In this document: positions 1 to 6,574 of the stretch, piece by piece
Numbering within the stretch: the stretch's first letter is position 1
Layout of the letters: the number at the start of each line of letters is the position of its first letter
IMG/VR virus record: IMGVR_UViG_3300013100_000004
Span: 1-45,957 of that record
From: a virus
Direction: 5' to 3' (one strand)
DNA: 45,957 nucleotides
Notes under the pieces: generated by a model
Seen by the model: the letters and a program-made list of their open reading frames with translations, nothing else
Told to the model about the DNA's origin: nothing
Database searches by the model: none
Position numbers and translations under genes: made by a program

Positions 1-123
1 CAAGAAGGTCGGCATATGGTTTATTCCTGGAGTTGGCTACTGGCATAAGCGCCATTACGTCAACGAGAATGGAATTCTGTTCGGCACGAAGCCCGGCAGC
101 GAGCAGGCCAAGGCCGTCTATGA
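1..123. repeat. Left copy of a 123-bp exact terminal direct repeat
   Basis: Bases 1-123 are identical to 45835-45957. The repeat lies inside one open reading frame that continues correctly across the junction. The ends are therefore either an assembly overlap of a circular or permuted molecule, or a short true terminal redundancy. The unique length is about 45,834 bases. No inverted repeat or packaging motif was seen at the boundary, so an assembly overlap is the simpler explanation. Confidence 0.95.
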
Positions 124-544
124 CGCCTTCAAGGAATACGGATGGCCGATGACGGCGCTTGACCTGGAGGCGGCCACGCGTGGCAAAGTGACTAGACGCT
201 ATGTTATCGGAGCGGTTAAACGGCCATGGCCGGATATCATATCAGCAGGATACGGCCTCTATGTTCCGGCCGGAGCATCGCGCCGCGTGGGCTTTCCGAT
301 GTCAAAGAACATTGCGCAAGCCTTTTTGGAGCTGCAAGAAGACGAGGTTATTGACAGCAAAGACAACACTCGCATGTTTCGCATGTGTGACTTGCTCCAG
401 AATATGGGATATGGCGTAACGCGACACTCCAGCACGACGCGCGACGGCAAGCAGCGACGGACGGCCTACTTCAAACTAAACGACGCAGGCCGCCGAGCGC
501 TCAACAGCATCGCCAGCAACCGGAAACCAGATGACGAATTCTGA
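1..544 (+). CDS. Hypothetical replication-operon protein, C-terminal part (starts at 45482)
   Basis: This is the 3' part of a gene that starts at 45482 and crosses the window ends; joined, it encodes 298 residues. The first whole codon here is at base 2. I do not recognise a family. The C-terminal half is basic and the last five residues are PDDEF, an acidic tip ending in Phe like that of single-stranded DNA-binding proteins. RecT at 7468-8556 has the same ending. The stop overlaps the ATG of the next gene at 531, so the two are translationally coupled. Its place between the sliding clamp and the primase-helicase suggests a DNA-replication or DNA-binding role, which is inference. Confidence 0.85.
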   Translation, partial: KKVGIWFIPGVGYWHKRHYVNENGILFGTKPGSEQAKAVYDAFKEYGWPMTALDLEAATRGKVTRRYVIGAVKRPWPDIISAGYGLYVPAGASRRVGFPMSKNIAQAFLELQEDEVIDSKDNTRMFRMCDLLQNMGYGVTRHSSTTRDGKQRRTAYFKLNDAGRRALNSIASNRKPDDEF

Positions 545-746
545 CCAGCCGAGGAAAGACGCGCGCTTTGGACGGATCAAGTCCACCAACACGCACGTCT
601 TTTTGCATCCTTGCTCGATATGCGGGATTGCAATCGCGCCGTTCGGCGTTAATGTCAGTCTTCGGCAAGGCAATCTTGGCGAATGGTATTGCTCTCAGCA
701 CTTGCCAGAAGAACACCGCCCTACCACACAGCGGAAACCGGAATGA
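531..746 (+). CDS. Small zinc-ribbon-like protein (71 aa)
   Basis: The protein carries C28-x2-C31 and C54-x2-H57, a likely single zinc site, so it is probably a small nucleic-acid or protein-binding zinc ribbon. Its ATG lies within the end of the preceding gene (14-base overlap). Its TGA overlaps the ATG of the primase-helicase by ATGA. That tight packing supports a real gene in the replication operon. The function is unknown. The basic N-terminus (RKDARFGRIK) fits DNA contact but does not prove it. Confidence 0.75.
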   Translation: MTNSDQPRKDARFGRIKSTNTHVFLHPCSICGIAIAPFGVNVSLRQGNLGEWYCSQHLPEEHRPTTQRKPE

Positions 747-3250
747 AATTTGATTTTGACCAGATAAGGCGGGACAATCCGCTTCCAGACGTTGCATCGC
801 AATCCGGCGTTTCGCTGGAGAAAAGCGGCAACGAATTCACCGCATGTTGCCCGTTCCACGGCGAGAACACGCCAAGCTTTTCGATCTACCCCAAAGGCGG
901 AATATGGAAATTCCATTGCTTCGGATGCGGCATTCACGGCGACGTCATTGACTTTGTCCGCGAGCGCTACGGATACGACAACAACGGCGACGCCGCCCGG
1001 TTCCTTACTGGAGAGGATCGCCGCGCGCCGGTATCGACCGTGGAATACAAAGAGGCGCACAATCCATATGACGGCTACGAAGTAGGCAAGCCGCCAGCAG
1101 ACGCGCCGCAGATCGTCGCAGGCGTTCGTTCAAAGCCTATCCTCAATCCCAAGCGCATAAGCGACGTTACCGGCAAGCCAAAGCTCATCACTTACACGCC
1201 GTCAGCCGTCTATCCTTACGTGACGAAGAACGGCGCGCTCTTGGGATACGTCTTGCGCGTGGAGTTTGACGGCCGGAAGATCACGCCCGGCGTATGGTGG
1301 ACCCGCAACGAGCGCACCGGCTTTGAAGGGTGGGCGCACGGAAGCTATCCCGATCCACGGCCGCTTTACGGTCTTGACCAGTTATATGCGAAGCCAGATA
1401 GCCAGGTGCTTTTGGTCGAGGGCGAGAAGTGCAAGGACGCGGCTTGCGTCTACATGGAGGGAAAGCGCGTCGTTCCCGTCACATGGATGGGTGGTGGCAA
1501 GTCGATTGAAAAGACCTACTGGAAATCGCTCGCAGGCCGCAGCGTCATCATATGGCCTGATAATGATGCCGAAGGATACAAGACCACGTTCGGCTTTTCG
1601 CGCCCAGGCGGCGGATGGAAGAAAGGTCTTATCGAACTCCTCTTTAAAGCTGGCGTCTCCAAGATCAAGGTTGTTCGGATCAGACCGGACAGCCGAAAAG
1701 AAGGGTGGGACATCGCCGACGCGCTCTATGAAGACCGCCTTGAATATCGCGAGATCGATTTAATCATCCGCTCCGGCCTGCAAGAATGGACGGAAGAGAA
1801 GTTTCACGCCTGGAAAAACGACCAGATTGAAAAGGAGATGCCTCATGGTGAAAACAGCAGAGATACGCAGCGAACGACGCCAGTACACAACGGAGGAAAT
1901 ACAGTACATCAACGACGCGAAGACAGAGAGCCAGAAACAAAAGCGGATAGCAGAGATGAAGGTGAAAGCGACGGAGAGGGAGAGAGGGAAGTTGCCGAGC
2001 GTCCGACCGGTCGCGGCTACGAGATAGACGAAAACACATGGCGTCAACACCTCATCATGAAAGCAGATGGCGACGGGCTTAAATCCAACTCGCTCCAGAA
2101 TTTCACGCTCATCTTGCAATATGAAAAACGCTTTGCTGGCGTCTACGCCTGGAATGAATTCGCAAAAGAAGTCTATCTGATGAGGCGGCCGCCGTGGGAC
2201 TTGACCGGCGATATGAACAGGTGGCGGCCGCGCACGATCACAGAACCGGACATCACCGCAACAGCTTCATGGATGGAGTATTGCGGCATGTCGCCGAAAG
2301 TCTCCGATATCGGCCGCGTCATTGTGCGCGTTGCGGATCACAACAAATATAATCCAGTCGTTGACGAGATTAAGCGCCTGAAATGGGACGGAACGTCGCG
2401 CGTCAGCAATTGGCTTTCGTACTACCTGGGATCCGACGACACCCACGCCAACCATATGTTCGGTATGCGCTGGCTTATCGGCGCTATCGCCCGCGCGATG
2501 CAGCCAGGATGCAAGATGGACAACATGATTATCCTGGAAGGCCCGCAGGGATTGAAGAAGTCTTCCGCGTTGCGCGCGCTATCGGACGGCCTCACGCCCG
2601 GCGTCTTCACAGACGAAATGTCAGACCCGAATTCCAAGGACGCGGCATTGCAGATGCAAGGCGCATGGATCATTGAGATTTCCGAGCTGGACAGTTTCAA
2701 GCGCGCCGAGATCAGCCAGATTAAGGCATGGCTTGCCCGTCAGAATGACCGTATGCGCCGACCATATGGCAAGGTAGTAGAAGAGTTTCCGCGATCCTGT
2801 ATCTTTGCAGGCACAGTTAACCCGGTCGGCAATAGTGGATATCTCAAAGACCCGACCGGCGGCCGCCGCTTTTGGCCCGTGGCCTGCCATAACATCGACC
2901 TGGACGCGCTAAGGCAGGACGCCCGGCAGCTATGGGCAGAGGCGGCCGAGTTGTACCGCAAGGGCGAAAGATGGTGGCTCGACAAGGAAGAGGAAGAAGT
3001 TGCCTTTGCCGTTCAGAGCGACCGCTACGAGGATGACCCATATGGCGAGCTGATTGACAATTGGCTTGCGACGTCCACGGAAACAACCATGAATGCCGTT
3101 ATGGAAATGCTTGAAATTCCAAAGGAACGCCGCAGCTCGATTGCAGCCCGCCGGATCGAGGCGCATCTTTCGCGCAGAGGATGGGATAAAAAGAAGAGCG
3201 GAGACGGAAAGACTTTTTACGTAAAACCTAAGTCCCAGGTACTTGTTTAA
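743..3250 (+). CDS. Primase-helicase fusion: CHC2 zinc finger, Toprim, VapE-type ATPase
   Basis: An 835-residue protein. Residues 34-72 form a CHC2 primase zinc finger (C36, H39, C59, C62). Residues about 220-280 form a Toprim domain, with E226 in VEGEK and the D273-N-D275 motif. After a hydrophilic linker (about 365-430) comes a virulence-associated-E-like P-loop ATPase: Walker A GPQGLKKSS at 600-608, Walker B WIIEISE at 642-648, and an arginine-finger motif GGRRFW at 706-711. It should prime lagging-strand synthesis and unwind the fork, as the T7 gp4 type does. The chosen start overlaps the upstream stop (ATGA); an upstream in-frame start at 683 is less likely. The linker overlaps a second reading frame (1845-2027). 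It is the last gene of the operon and is followed by a terminator. Confidence 0.93.
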   Translation: MKFDFDQIRRDNPLPDVASQSGVSLEKSGNEFTACCPFHGENTPSFSIYPKGGIWKFHCFGCGIHGDVIDFVRERYGYDNNGDAARFLTGEDRRAPVSTVEYKEAHNPYDGYEVGKPPADAPQIVAGVRSKPILNPKRISDVTGKPKLITYTPSAVYPYVTKNGALLGYVLRVEFDGRKITPGVWWTRNERTGFEGWAHGSYPDPRPLYGLDQLYAKPDSQVLLVEGEKCKDAACVYMEGKRVVPVTWMGGGKSIEKTYWKSLAGRSVIIWPDNDAEGYKTTFGFSRPGGGWKKGLIELLFKAGVSKIKVVRIRPDSRKEGWDIADALYEDRLEYREIDLIIRSGLQEWTEEKFHAWKNDQIEKEMPHGENSRDTQRTTPVHNGGNTVHQRREDREPETKADSRDEGESDGEGEREVAERPTGRGYEIDENTWRQHLIMKADGDGLKSNSLQNFTLILQYEKRFAGVYAWNEFAKEVYLMRRPPWDLTGDMNRWRPRTITEPDITATASWMEYCGMSPKVSDIGRVIVRVADHNKYNPVVDEIKRLKWDGTSRVSNWLSYYLGSDDTHANHMFGMRWLIGAIARAMQPGCKMDNMIILEGPQGLKKSSALRALSDGLTPGVFTDEMSDPNSKDAALQMQGAWIIEISELDSFKRAEISQIKAWLARQNDRMRRPYGKVVEEFPRSCIFAGTVNPVGNSGYLKDPTGGRRFWPVACHNIDLDALRQDARQLWAEAAELYRKGERWWLDKEEEEVAFAVQSDRYEDDPYGELIDNWLATSTETTMNAVMEMLEIPKERRSSIAARRIEAHLSRRGWDKKKSGDGKTFYVKPKSQVLV
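1845..2027 (+). CDS. Candidate overprinted gene inside the primase-helicase linker (60 aa)
   Basis: A +1-frame open reading frame lies wholly inside the primase-helicase gene, over its linker codons 368-428. Its ATG has a strong ribosome site, AGGAG at 1832-1836, eight bases upstream. The protein is basic and predicted helical: it begins MVKTAEIRSERRQYTTEEI and continues with alternating K/R/E heptad-like residues. In the same span the main frame is low-complexity and rich in E, D, R, G and N, which suggests that the extra frame shapes the sequence. It could be a small DNA-binding or regulatory protein. No family is recognised. The alternative is chance. Confidence 0.5.
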   Translation: MVKTAEIRSERRQYTTEEIQYINDAKTESQKQKRIAEMKVKATERERGKLPSVRPVAATR

Positions 3251-3325
3251 TGGTTTTCCCAAGGATATAAAGGGCTTGCATTGGTCGAGTGTGGTAGCTT
3301 GCCGTTGCGGCCCTCCTTGGGTTTG

Positions 3326-3362
3326 AAGCCCGACGCGTCATCCGGTTGCGTCGGGCTTTTTC
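3326..3362 (+). terminator. Rho-independent terminator after the primase-helicase
   Basis: An 11-bp GC-rich stem, AAGCCCGACGC (3326-3336) pairing with GCGTCGGGCTT (3348-3358), has an 11-base loop and is followed by a T tract. It ends the rightward replication operon. The leftward operon ends at 3364 just beyond it, but on that strand there is no T run after the stem, so it is mainly one-directional. Confidence 0.88.
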
Positions 3363-3363
3363 T

Positions 3364-3675
3364 TTACTCACACCAGAAGACGGCAGACTTGGGGAACTGG
3401 TATTTCCGATCATACCCCTTGAAGTATTCAAGGTACTCGTCAACCGTTCGCTCCCCTCGCCGCATGTTGCATAACCCATGAGCGGCAACAATGTTTTCCT
3501 GGTTGTATTTCCCGCCGTCTGCTTTCTTAATCAGATGCTCAGCCGTCGCCAAAAGATTATGGCCGAGCCGGACGCCGTCAATTATCATTGGTTGCCTGCA
3601 ATAGAAACACCGGCCGCTTTGACGCTCAATCGCTAGATCGCGAAGCCGCTTAATAGTGCTGGTTTTCTTGCTCAA
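3364..3675 (-). CDS. HNH endonuclease (103 aa)
   Basis: A small HNH nuclease: a C23-x2-C26 zinc pair, the EH pair at 46-47, N61 in NIVAAH, and C69-N70-x2-R for the second half of the zinc and metal site. It makes metal-dependent cuts in DNA. Phage HNH proteins of this size act in packaging, recombination or as homing enzymes; which applies here is not visible. It is the last gene of the leftward repressor-helicase operon, and its start overlaps the end of the VRR-NUC gene by 26 bases. It lies far from the terminase genes, which argues against a direct packaging role. Confidence 0.85.
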   Translation of the reverse strand: MSKKTSTIKRLRDLAIERQSGRCFYCRQPMIIDGVRLGHNLLATAEHLIKKADGGKYNQENIVAAHGLCNMRRGERTVDEYLEYFKGYDRKYQFPKSAVFWCE

Positions 3676-4003
3676 GAATTATCCTCCTCGCTTGCTCCAC
3701 GGACCGAGCTTCACCCGATAGGCCGTTGCCTTTTACTACCCATCTCCACCACTTCTTTTGCAACTCGGACAGTTCGTCATCGCCAACCTTGGCATCAATG
3801 GAAACGAACTTTCCATCTGATATACGCCAGCCAAGCAGATCGTGGCCGCCGCCTTCGTTCGGACCGACGCCATATCGGACGGTCGATTTCTTGCCGCCCT
3901 TCTTCTTTGCAGGAAATACCGCGACGCCGGTATGATTTTTGAACAAGCAAGCGATATCCGCGCAGCCTATGCGGATCGCCTCGACTAGCTCGCCGTGGTT
4001 CAT
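3650..4003 (-). CDS. VRR-NUC-type PD-(D/E)XK nuclease (117 aa)
   Basis: The order of motifs is that of the small stand-alone phage VRR-NUC nucleases: G..HDLLGW with D55, a beta strand ending D70-A-K72, then SELQKKW with Q82 and a closing helix. These enzymes cut branched or junction DNA and are often coded beside a helicase. Here the gene follows the SF2 helicase with an ATGA overlap at 4000-4003, so the two are probably made together. The second acidic residue is Asp followed by Ala-Lys, still within the D-x-K pattern. About the usual length for the family. Confidence 0.8.
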   Translation of the reverse strand: MNHGELVEAIRIGCADIACLFKNHTGVAVFPAKKKGGKKSTVRYGVGPNEGGGHDLLGWRISDGKFVSIDAKVGDDELSELQKKWWRWVVKGNGLSGEARSVEQARRIILEQENQHY

Positions 4004-5499
4004 GTATGTTTCTCCATCATTAGCTTTGTGTAAAAGTCCATCTGTTGCTTGGACGCATGTTCACGCGCACCGGCACGGCGCTGGCGAGCTGTCCACAACA
4101 TGCCCGCCCATTTCTCCGGGTTCTGGTATCCGCGCCGCCTGCCAATATCAACCAGCTCGTCAATGCTTCCGGCCTGCCACTCCTCCAGCTTCTTCGCGTC
4201 GCGGATTGCCTTGCGGTCTACCTCTTCAAGCTCACCGTCCTTGAACTCTATCTTCCGGCCGCCGCCTCCTCCTGGTCCGCGCTCCGGCGCTTCCATGGTC
4301 GCTCCGCAGTTGGCACAGACAATTGCATTCCGCTTGAGTGCAGCGCCGCAGCCGTCGCACTGGAGAACGGCGGCCGTCGTCTTCTTGTCCGCACCCTTCA
4401 AGCTCCAGGCAACCTCATCATCTGGTAAGCCGTGGTTCTGGAGATGGCCCGCATGATCCAGGATCACGCCCGGCCGATCCTTTGGACGAAGAACGCGGCC
4501 GACCATTTGGCGAGACAGGCCGAGGCTTTGCGTCGGCCGGGCAAGGCCAACGCATTCAATCGTCACGTCCATCTCAGCTTGTGCCGCAAGGTCGAAGCCC
4601 TCGCCGAATAGATCAACGTTCGTCATTCCATCCAGCTCGCCACGCGCCAGCATTTGCGCCGCTTGCTTGCGTTCCCAGGGCGATGACGTGCCATCCAGGT
4701 GGATGAAGCGGAAGCCCTGCGCATTGAAGGCCTGGACGGTCTCCAGGCTGTTTTTGATCGAGGTGCAGAAATAGACAGCTTTGAGACCGCGCGCCTTCTT
4801 GGCGTAATGCTCGACAAGATTTCCGATGACAACGGCCTTGCCCATTTCTTCGTCTGTCTCGCTCTTATCGTATTCGCCCATGCGAATATGAAAAGCCGTC
4901 AGGTCTGGAGAGGATGGAGCGTAATAGATGTAATCTGATAGCGCGCCAATCTCCATGAGCATCGAGACAGAAGGCCCAATAACGATGTCATCAAAGTAAG
5001 CGTCTAGCCCCTTGCCATCCAAGCGCACTGGAGTTGCAGAAAAGCCGATGTGCGTTGACTGGTCCCAGGCTTCCATAATCTTCGCCCAGGTCGATGCGGC
5101 GATGTGGTGGCACTCATCCCATAGGCAAGTATTCGGCGCGTTGACTTTCTTCAATCGGTTGCCGAGCGTTTGCACCATGTTGATGTGAGTGCTGCAATAC
5201 GGATCGTACCAGCGGCCGGACGAAATAAACGAATGATCAATCTTGAGCTTAGCAAAGGTCTTGGAAGTCTGGTCAACGAGAAAGTCTCGATGACAATTGA
5301 ACGCCGTCGTCTTGCCGCGCGACGTGACGCCCATGTTTATAAAACCAGCCATGACCGTCTTTCCGCCGCCGGTCGGGCACTGGATCAGGAGCCGAGGCCC
5401 GCGCTCAATCATCTTGCGCTTGAGCGCTTCCTTGATTTTGCGGAGCTTGTCGCGCGCCTCCTGGATTGTCTCTTCCTGGTAAGGTCGCAACTCCAGCAT
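4000..5499 (-). CDS. SF2 (DEAD/DEAH-type) helicase with C-terminal zinc ribbon (499 aa)
   Basis: A complete superfamily 2 helicase: RPYQ motif at 5-8, Walker A PTGGGKT at 42-48, Walker B DECH at 128-131, motif III FSATP at 153-157, and motif VI QMVGRVLRP at 331-339. A zinc ribbon (C381, C384, C395, C398) and a glycine-rich linker (about 409-415) follow. It resembles phage UvsW/RadD-like helicases that act on branched DNA. The reading frame stays open to 5622, but the start at 5499 overlaps the stop of a tiny upstream gene (TAATG) and begins with the expected N-terminal helicase sequence. It is coupled to the downstream nuclease. Confidence 0.93.
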   Translation of the reverse strand: MLELRPYQEETIQEARDKLRKIKEALKRKMIERGPRLLIQCPTGGGKTVMAGFINMGVTSRGKTTAFNCHRDFLVDQTSKTFAKLKIDHSFISSGRWYDPYCSTHINMVQTLGNRLKKVNAPNTCLWDECHHIAASTWAKIMEAWDQSTHIGFSATPVRLDGKGLDAYFDDIVIGPSVSMLMEIGALSDYIYYAPSSPDLTAFHIRMGEYDKSETDEEMGKAVVIGNLVEHYAKKARGLKAVYFCTSIKNSLETVQAFNAQGFRFIHLDGTSSPWERKQAAQMLARGELDGMTNVDLFGEGFDLAAQAEMDVTIECVGLARPTQSLGLSRQMVGRVLRPKDRPGVILDHAGHLQNHGLPDDEVAWSLKGADKKTTAAVLQCDGCGAALKRNAIVCANCGATMEAPERGPGGGGGRKIEFKDGELEEVDRKAIRDAKKLEEWQAGSIDELVDIGRRRGYQNPEKWAGMLWTARQRRAGAREHASKQQMDFYTKLMMEKHT

Positions 5500-5594
5500 T
5501 ATCGAACAACTCCGATGGTCAAGAAGAGAACGAAGGCGTAAGCCAGGGCGAGCGCCACGAGATGCGCGGCGACAATCAGGACCGCGCGCCTCAT
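5499..5594 (-). CDS. Tiny single-pass membrane peptide (31 aa)
   Basis: A 31-residue frame with two basic residues near the start followed by one long hydrophobic helix (about residues 4-29), ending in Arg. Its ATG overlaps the ASCH gene stop (ATGA) and its TAA overlaps the helicase start (TAATG). That double overlap is strong evidence that it is translated as part of the operon. The function is unknown; it may only couple translation, or it may act in the inner membrane. It is easy to miss because of its size. Confidence 0.68.
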   Translation of the reverse strand: MRRAVLIVAAHLVALALAYAFVLFLTIGVVR

Positions 5595-6031
5595 AGGTTC
5601 TTCCTCCAATCAAAGAAGCCAAGCGCGCCTTTTACCGGGATGAATTCCACCGGCCGCGCATTTCTCAAAATGAAACCGACGTTCGGCTTTCCTTTGCCAC
5701 TGACGCTATTGAAAAACCAATCGCTTTCGCTGGACATTACACAGTCAACTATATCGACAACGCCAATTATCCCGCCAGTTTCATCATCCCATGGAGCGGG
5801 GCCGGTTTCTTTTCCAAAAAAAATTTTATGCAAACCGGTTACTGGATGTACTCTTTCGCTCAAATCCCATGCGCAATCTTTATCGATTTTCTTGCCGGCA
5901 TGGATTGCCACCGGCCCACGATAATTTGTTTTCCAATAACGGTTTTCAATATCCTTTTGACCGTTGACGATAAGCCACGCCCAAGGCTGCATGATAGACA
6001 GCGCCTTTACCGGAATATCTGGATATATCAT
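5591..6031 (-). CDS. ASCH-domain protein (146 aa)
   Basis: The N-terminal half shows the ASCH signature: ALSIMQPWAWLIVNGQKDIE from residue 10, then a basic RGPVAIHAGKK strand at about 38-48. The C-terminal half ends in LGFFDWRKNL. ASCH domains bind RNA or modified nucleobases, and some members are N4-acetylcytidine amidohydrolases. Phage copies are common but mostly uncharacterised. The start overlaps the repressor stop (ATGA). In this operon it could modify or read nucleic acids during early infection, which is inference. Confidence 0.82.
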   Translation of the reverse strand: MIYPDIPVKALSIMQPWAWLIVNGQKDIENRYWKTNYRGPVAIHAGKKIDKDCAWDLSERVHPVTGLHKIFFGKETGPAPWDDETGGIIGVVDIVDCVMSSESDWFFNSVSGKGKPNVGFILRNARPVEFIPVKGALGFFDWRKNL

Positions 6032-6303
6032 ACCACCAGCCCCTCAATAGATTGACCGCAGCACGGGCAGACGGCGGAAGGAAGGCAGTCCATGGCTTCC
6101 GTAAGCATCTCGTCAATTTTCTCAGCGCCGTATTTCTTGCTGATGACGTCCCGCAGATTGTCGAGGATCGGAGCGCGGAAACGAACCGGAAGCTCCCCGT
6201 CAAGATTGTCGTAACGCGTGATGATCGAGCGTGACACGCCGCACATTCTGGCAATCTCTGCCTTGCCGCCGACAATCTCAGCCAGCTTTTCAATCTTGGT
6301 CAT
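6028..6303 (-). CDS. Cro/CI-like helix-turn-helix repressor with C-terminal Cys motif (91 aa)
   Basis: Residues about 12-33 (KAEIARMCGVSRSIITRYDN region) form a helix-turn-helix of the phage Cro/CI type. A short C-terminal extension carries CPCC (C79, C81, C82), possibly a metal-binding or dimerisation tip. There is no peptidase domain, so it is not a LexA/CI-type self-cleaving repressor. An in-frame ATG lies at 6324, but the ATG at 6303 has an AAGGA ribosome site at correct spacing and is preferred. It is the first gene of the leftward operon. Two 17-bp dyads, one covering its own probable -35, lie just upstream, so autoregulation is likely. Confidence 0.85.
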   Translation of the reverse strand: MTKIEKLAEIVGGKAEIARMCGVSRSIITRYDNLDGELPVRFRAPILDNLRDVISKKYGAEKIDEMLTEAMDCLPSAVCPCCGQSIEGLVV

Positions 6304-6316
6304 TCGTTTTTTCCTT

Positions 6317-6333
6317 GTTGACATGCCGTAAAC
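6317..6333. promoter_or_regulatory. Operator dyad A1 (GTTGAC-N5-GTAAAC)
   Basis: A 17-bp imperfect palindrome whose arms extend further, CTTGTT...AACAAG, to give a 23-bp dyad at 6314-6336. It contains a perfect TTGACA at 6318-6323, the probable -35 of the rightward promoter. With site A2 and five sites at 40.2-40.8 kb it defines the consensus GTTKAC-N5-GTNAAC. It also overlaps the weaker upstream ATG of the repressor gene at 6324. Confidence 0.8.
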
Positions 6334-6345
6334 AAGTTGTAAAAG
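6318..6345 (+). promoter_or_regulatory. Probable rightward promoter of the recombination operon
   Basis: TTGACA at 6318-6323, 16-base spacer, TAAAAG at 6340-6345. The -35 is perfect and the -10 is weak (4 of 6). It would start at about 6352, ahead of the membrane-peptide and RecE/RecT genes. The -35 is inside operator A1. Confidence 0.55.
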
Positions 6346-6370
6346 TATCGACGTGTTTACATCGTGTCAA
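6342..6370 (-). promoter_or_regulatory. Probable leftward promoter of the repressor-helicase operon
   Basis: Minus-strand TTGACA at 6370-6365, then TACTTT after 17 bases (or GATACT after 15). Its -10 overlaps the -10 of the rightward promoter, so the two promoters would exclude each other. The -35 is inside operator A2. Confidence 0.5.
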
Positions 6371-6371
6371 C
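6355..6371. promoter_or_regulatory. Operator dyad A2 (GTTTAC-N5-GTCAAC)
   Basis: Second 17-bp dyad, 38 bp centre to centre from A1 and in mirror arrangement. Read on the minus strand it begins with a perfect TTGACA (6365-6370), the probable -35 of the repressor promoter. A dimeric repressor on A1 and A2 would cover both -35 boxes. Confidence 0.8.
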
Positions 6372-6399
6372 ATAAATAAGGAACCGGAGAGCTACCACA

Positions 6400-6555
6400 A
6401 TGAAACAGATTGCAATCGCCGCTCTTGCTTTCGCGCCTTCCATAATCAGCGTACTGGCGGCATTCCATCTTGCCAGCAACGACAAGGATGGATGGGGGTG
6501 GTTTCTTTTCGCGGCGCTAATCTTGGCTGGATCGTACAGCTACAGCAGCAAGTAA
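6400..6555 (+). CDS. Small two-helix membrane protein (51 aa)
   Basis: Two hydrophobic helices (about residues 3-23 and 33-46) are joined by a short polar loop containing SNDKDGWGW. The ribosome site GGAG precedes a CTACCACA leader that is also used for the genes at 6575 and 41156. It is the first gene after the operator pair and so would be made early. The function is unknown; small early phage membrane proteins often act in superinfection exclusion or alter the host envelope, but nothing here proves that. Confidence 0.72.
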   Translation: MKQIAIAALAFAPSIISVLAAFHLASNDKDGWGWFLFAALILAGSYSYSSK

Positions 6556-6574
6556 AACCAAGGAGCTACCACAA

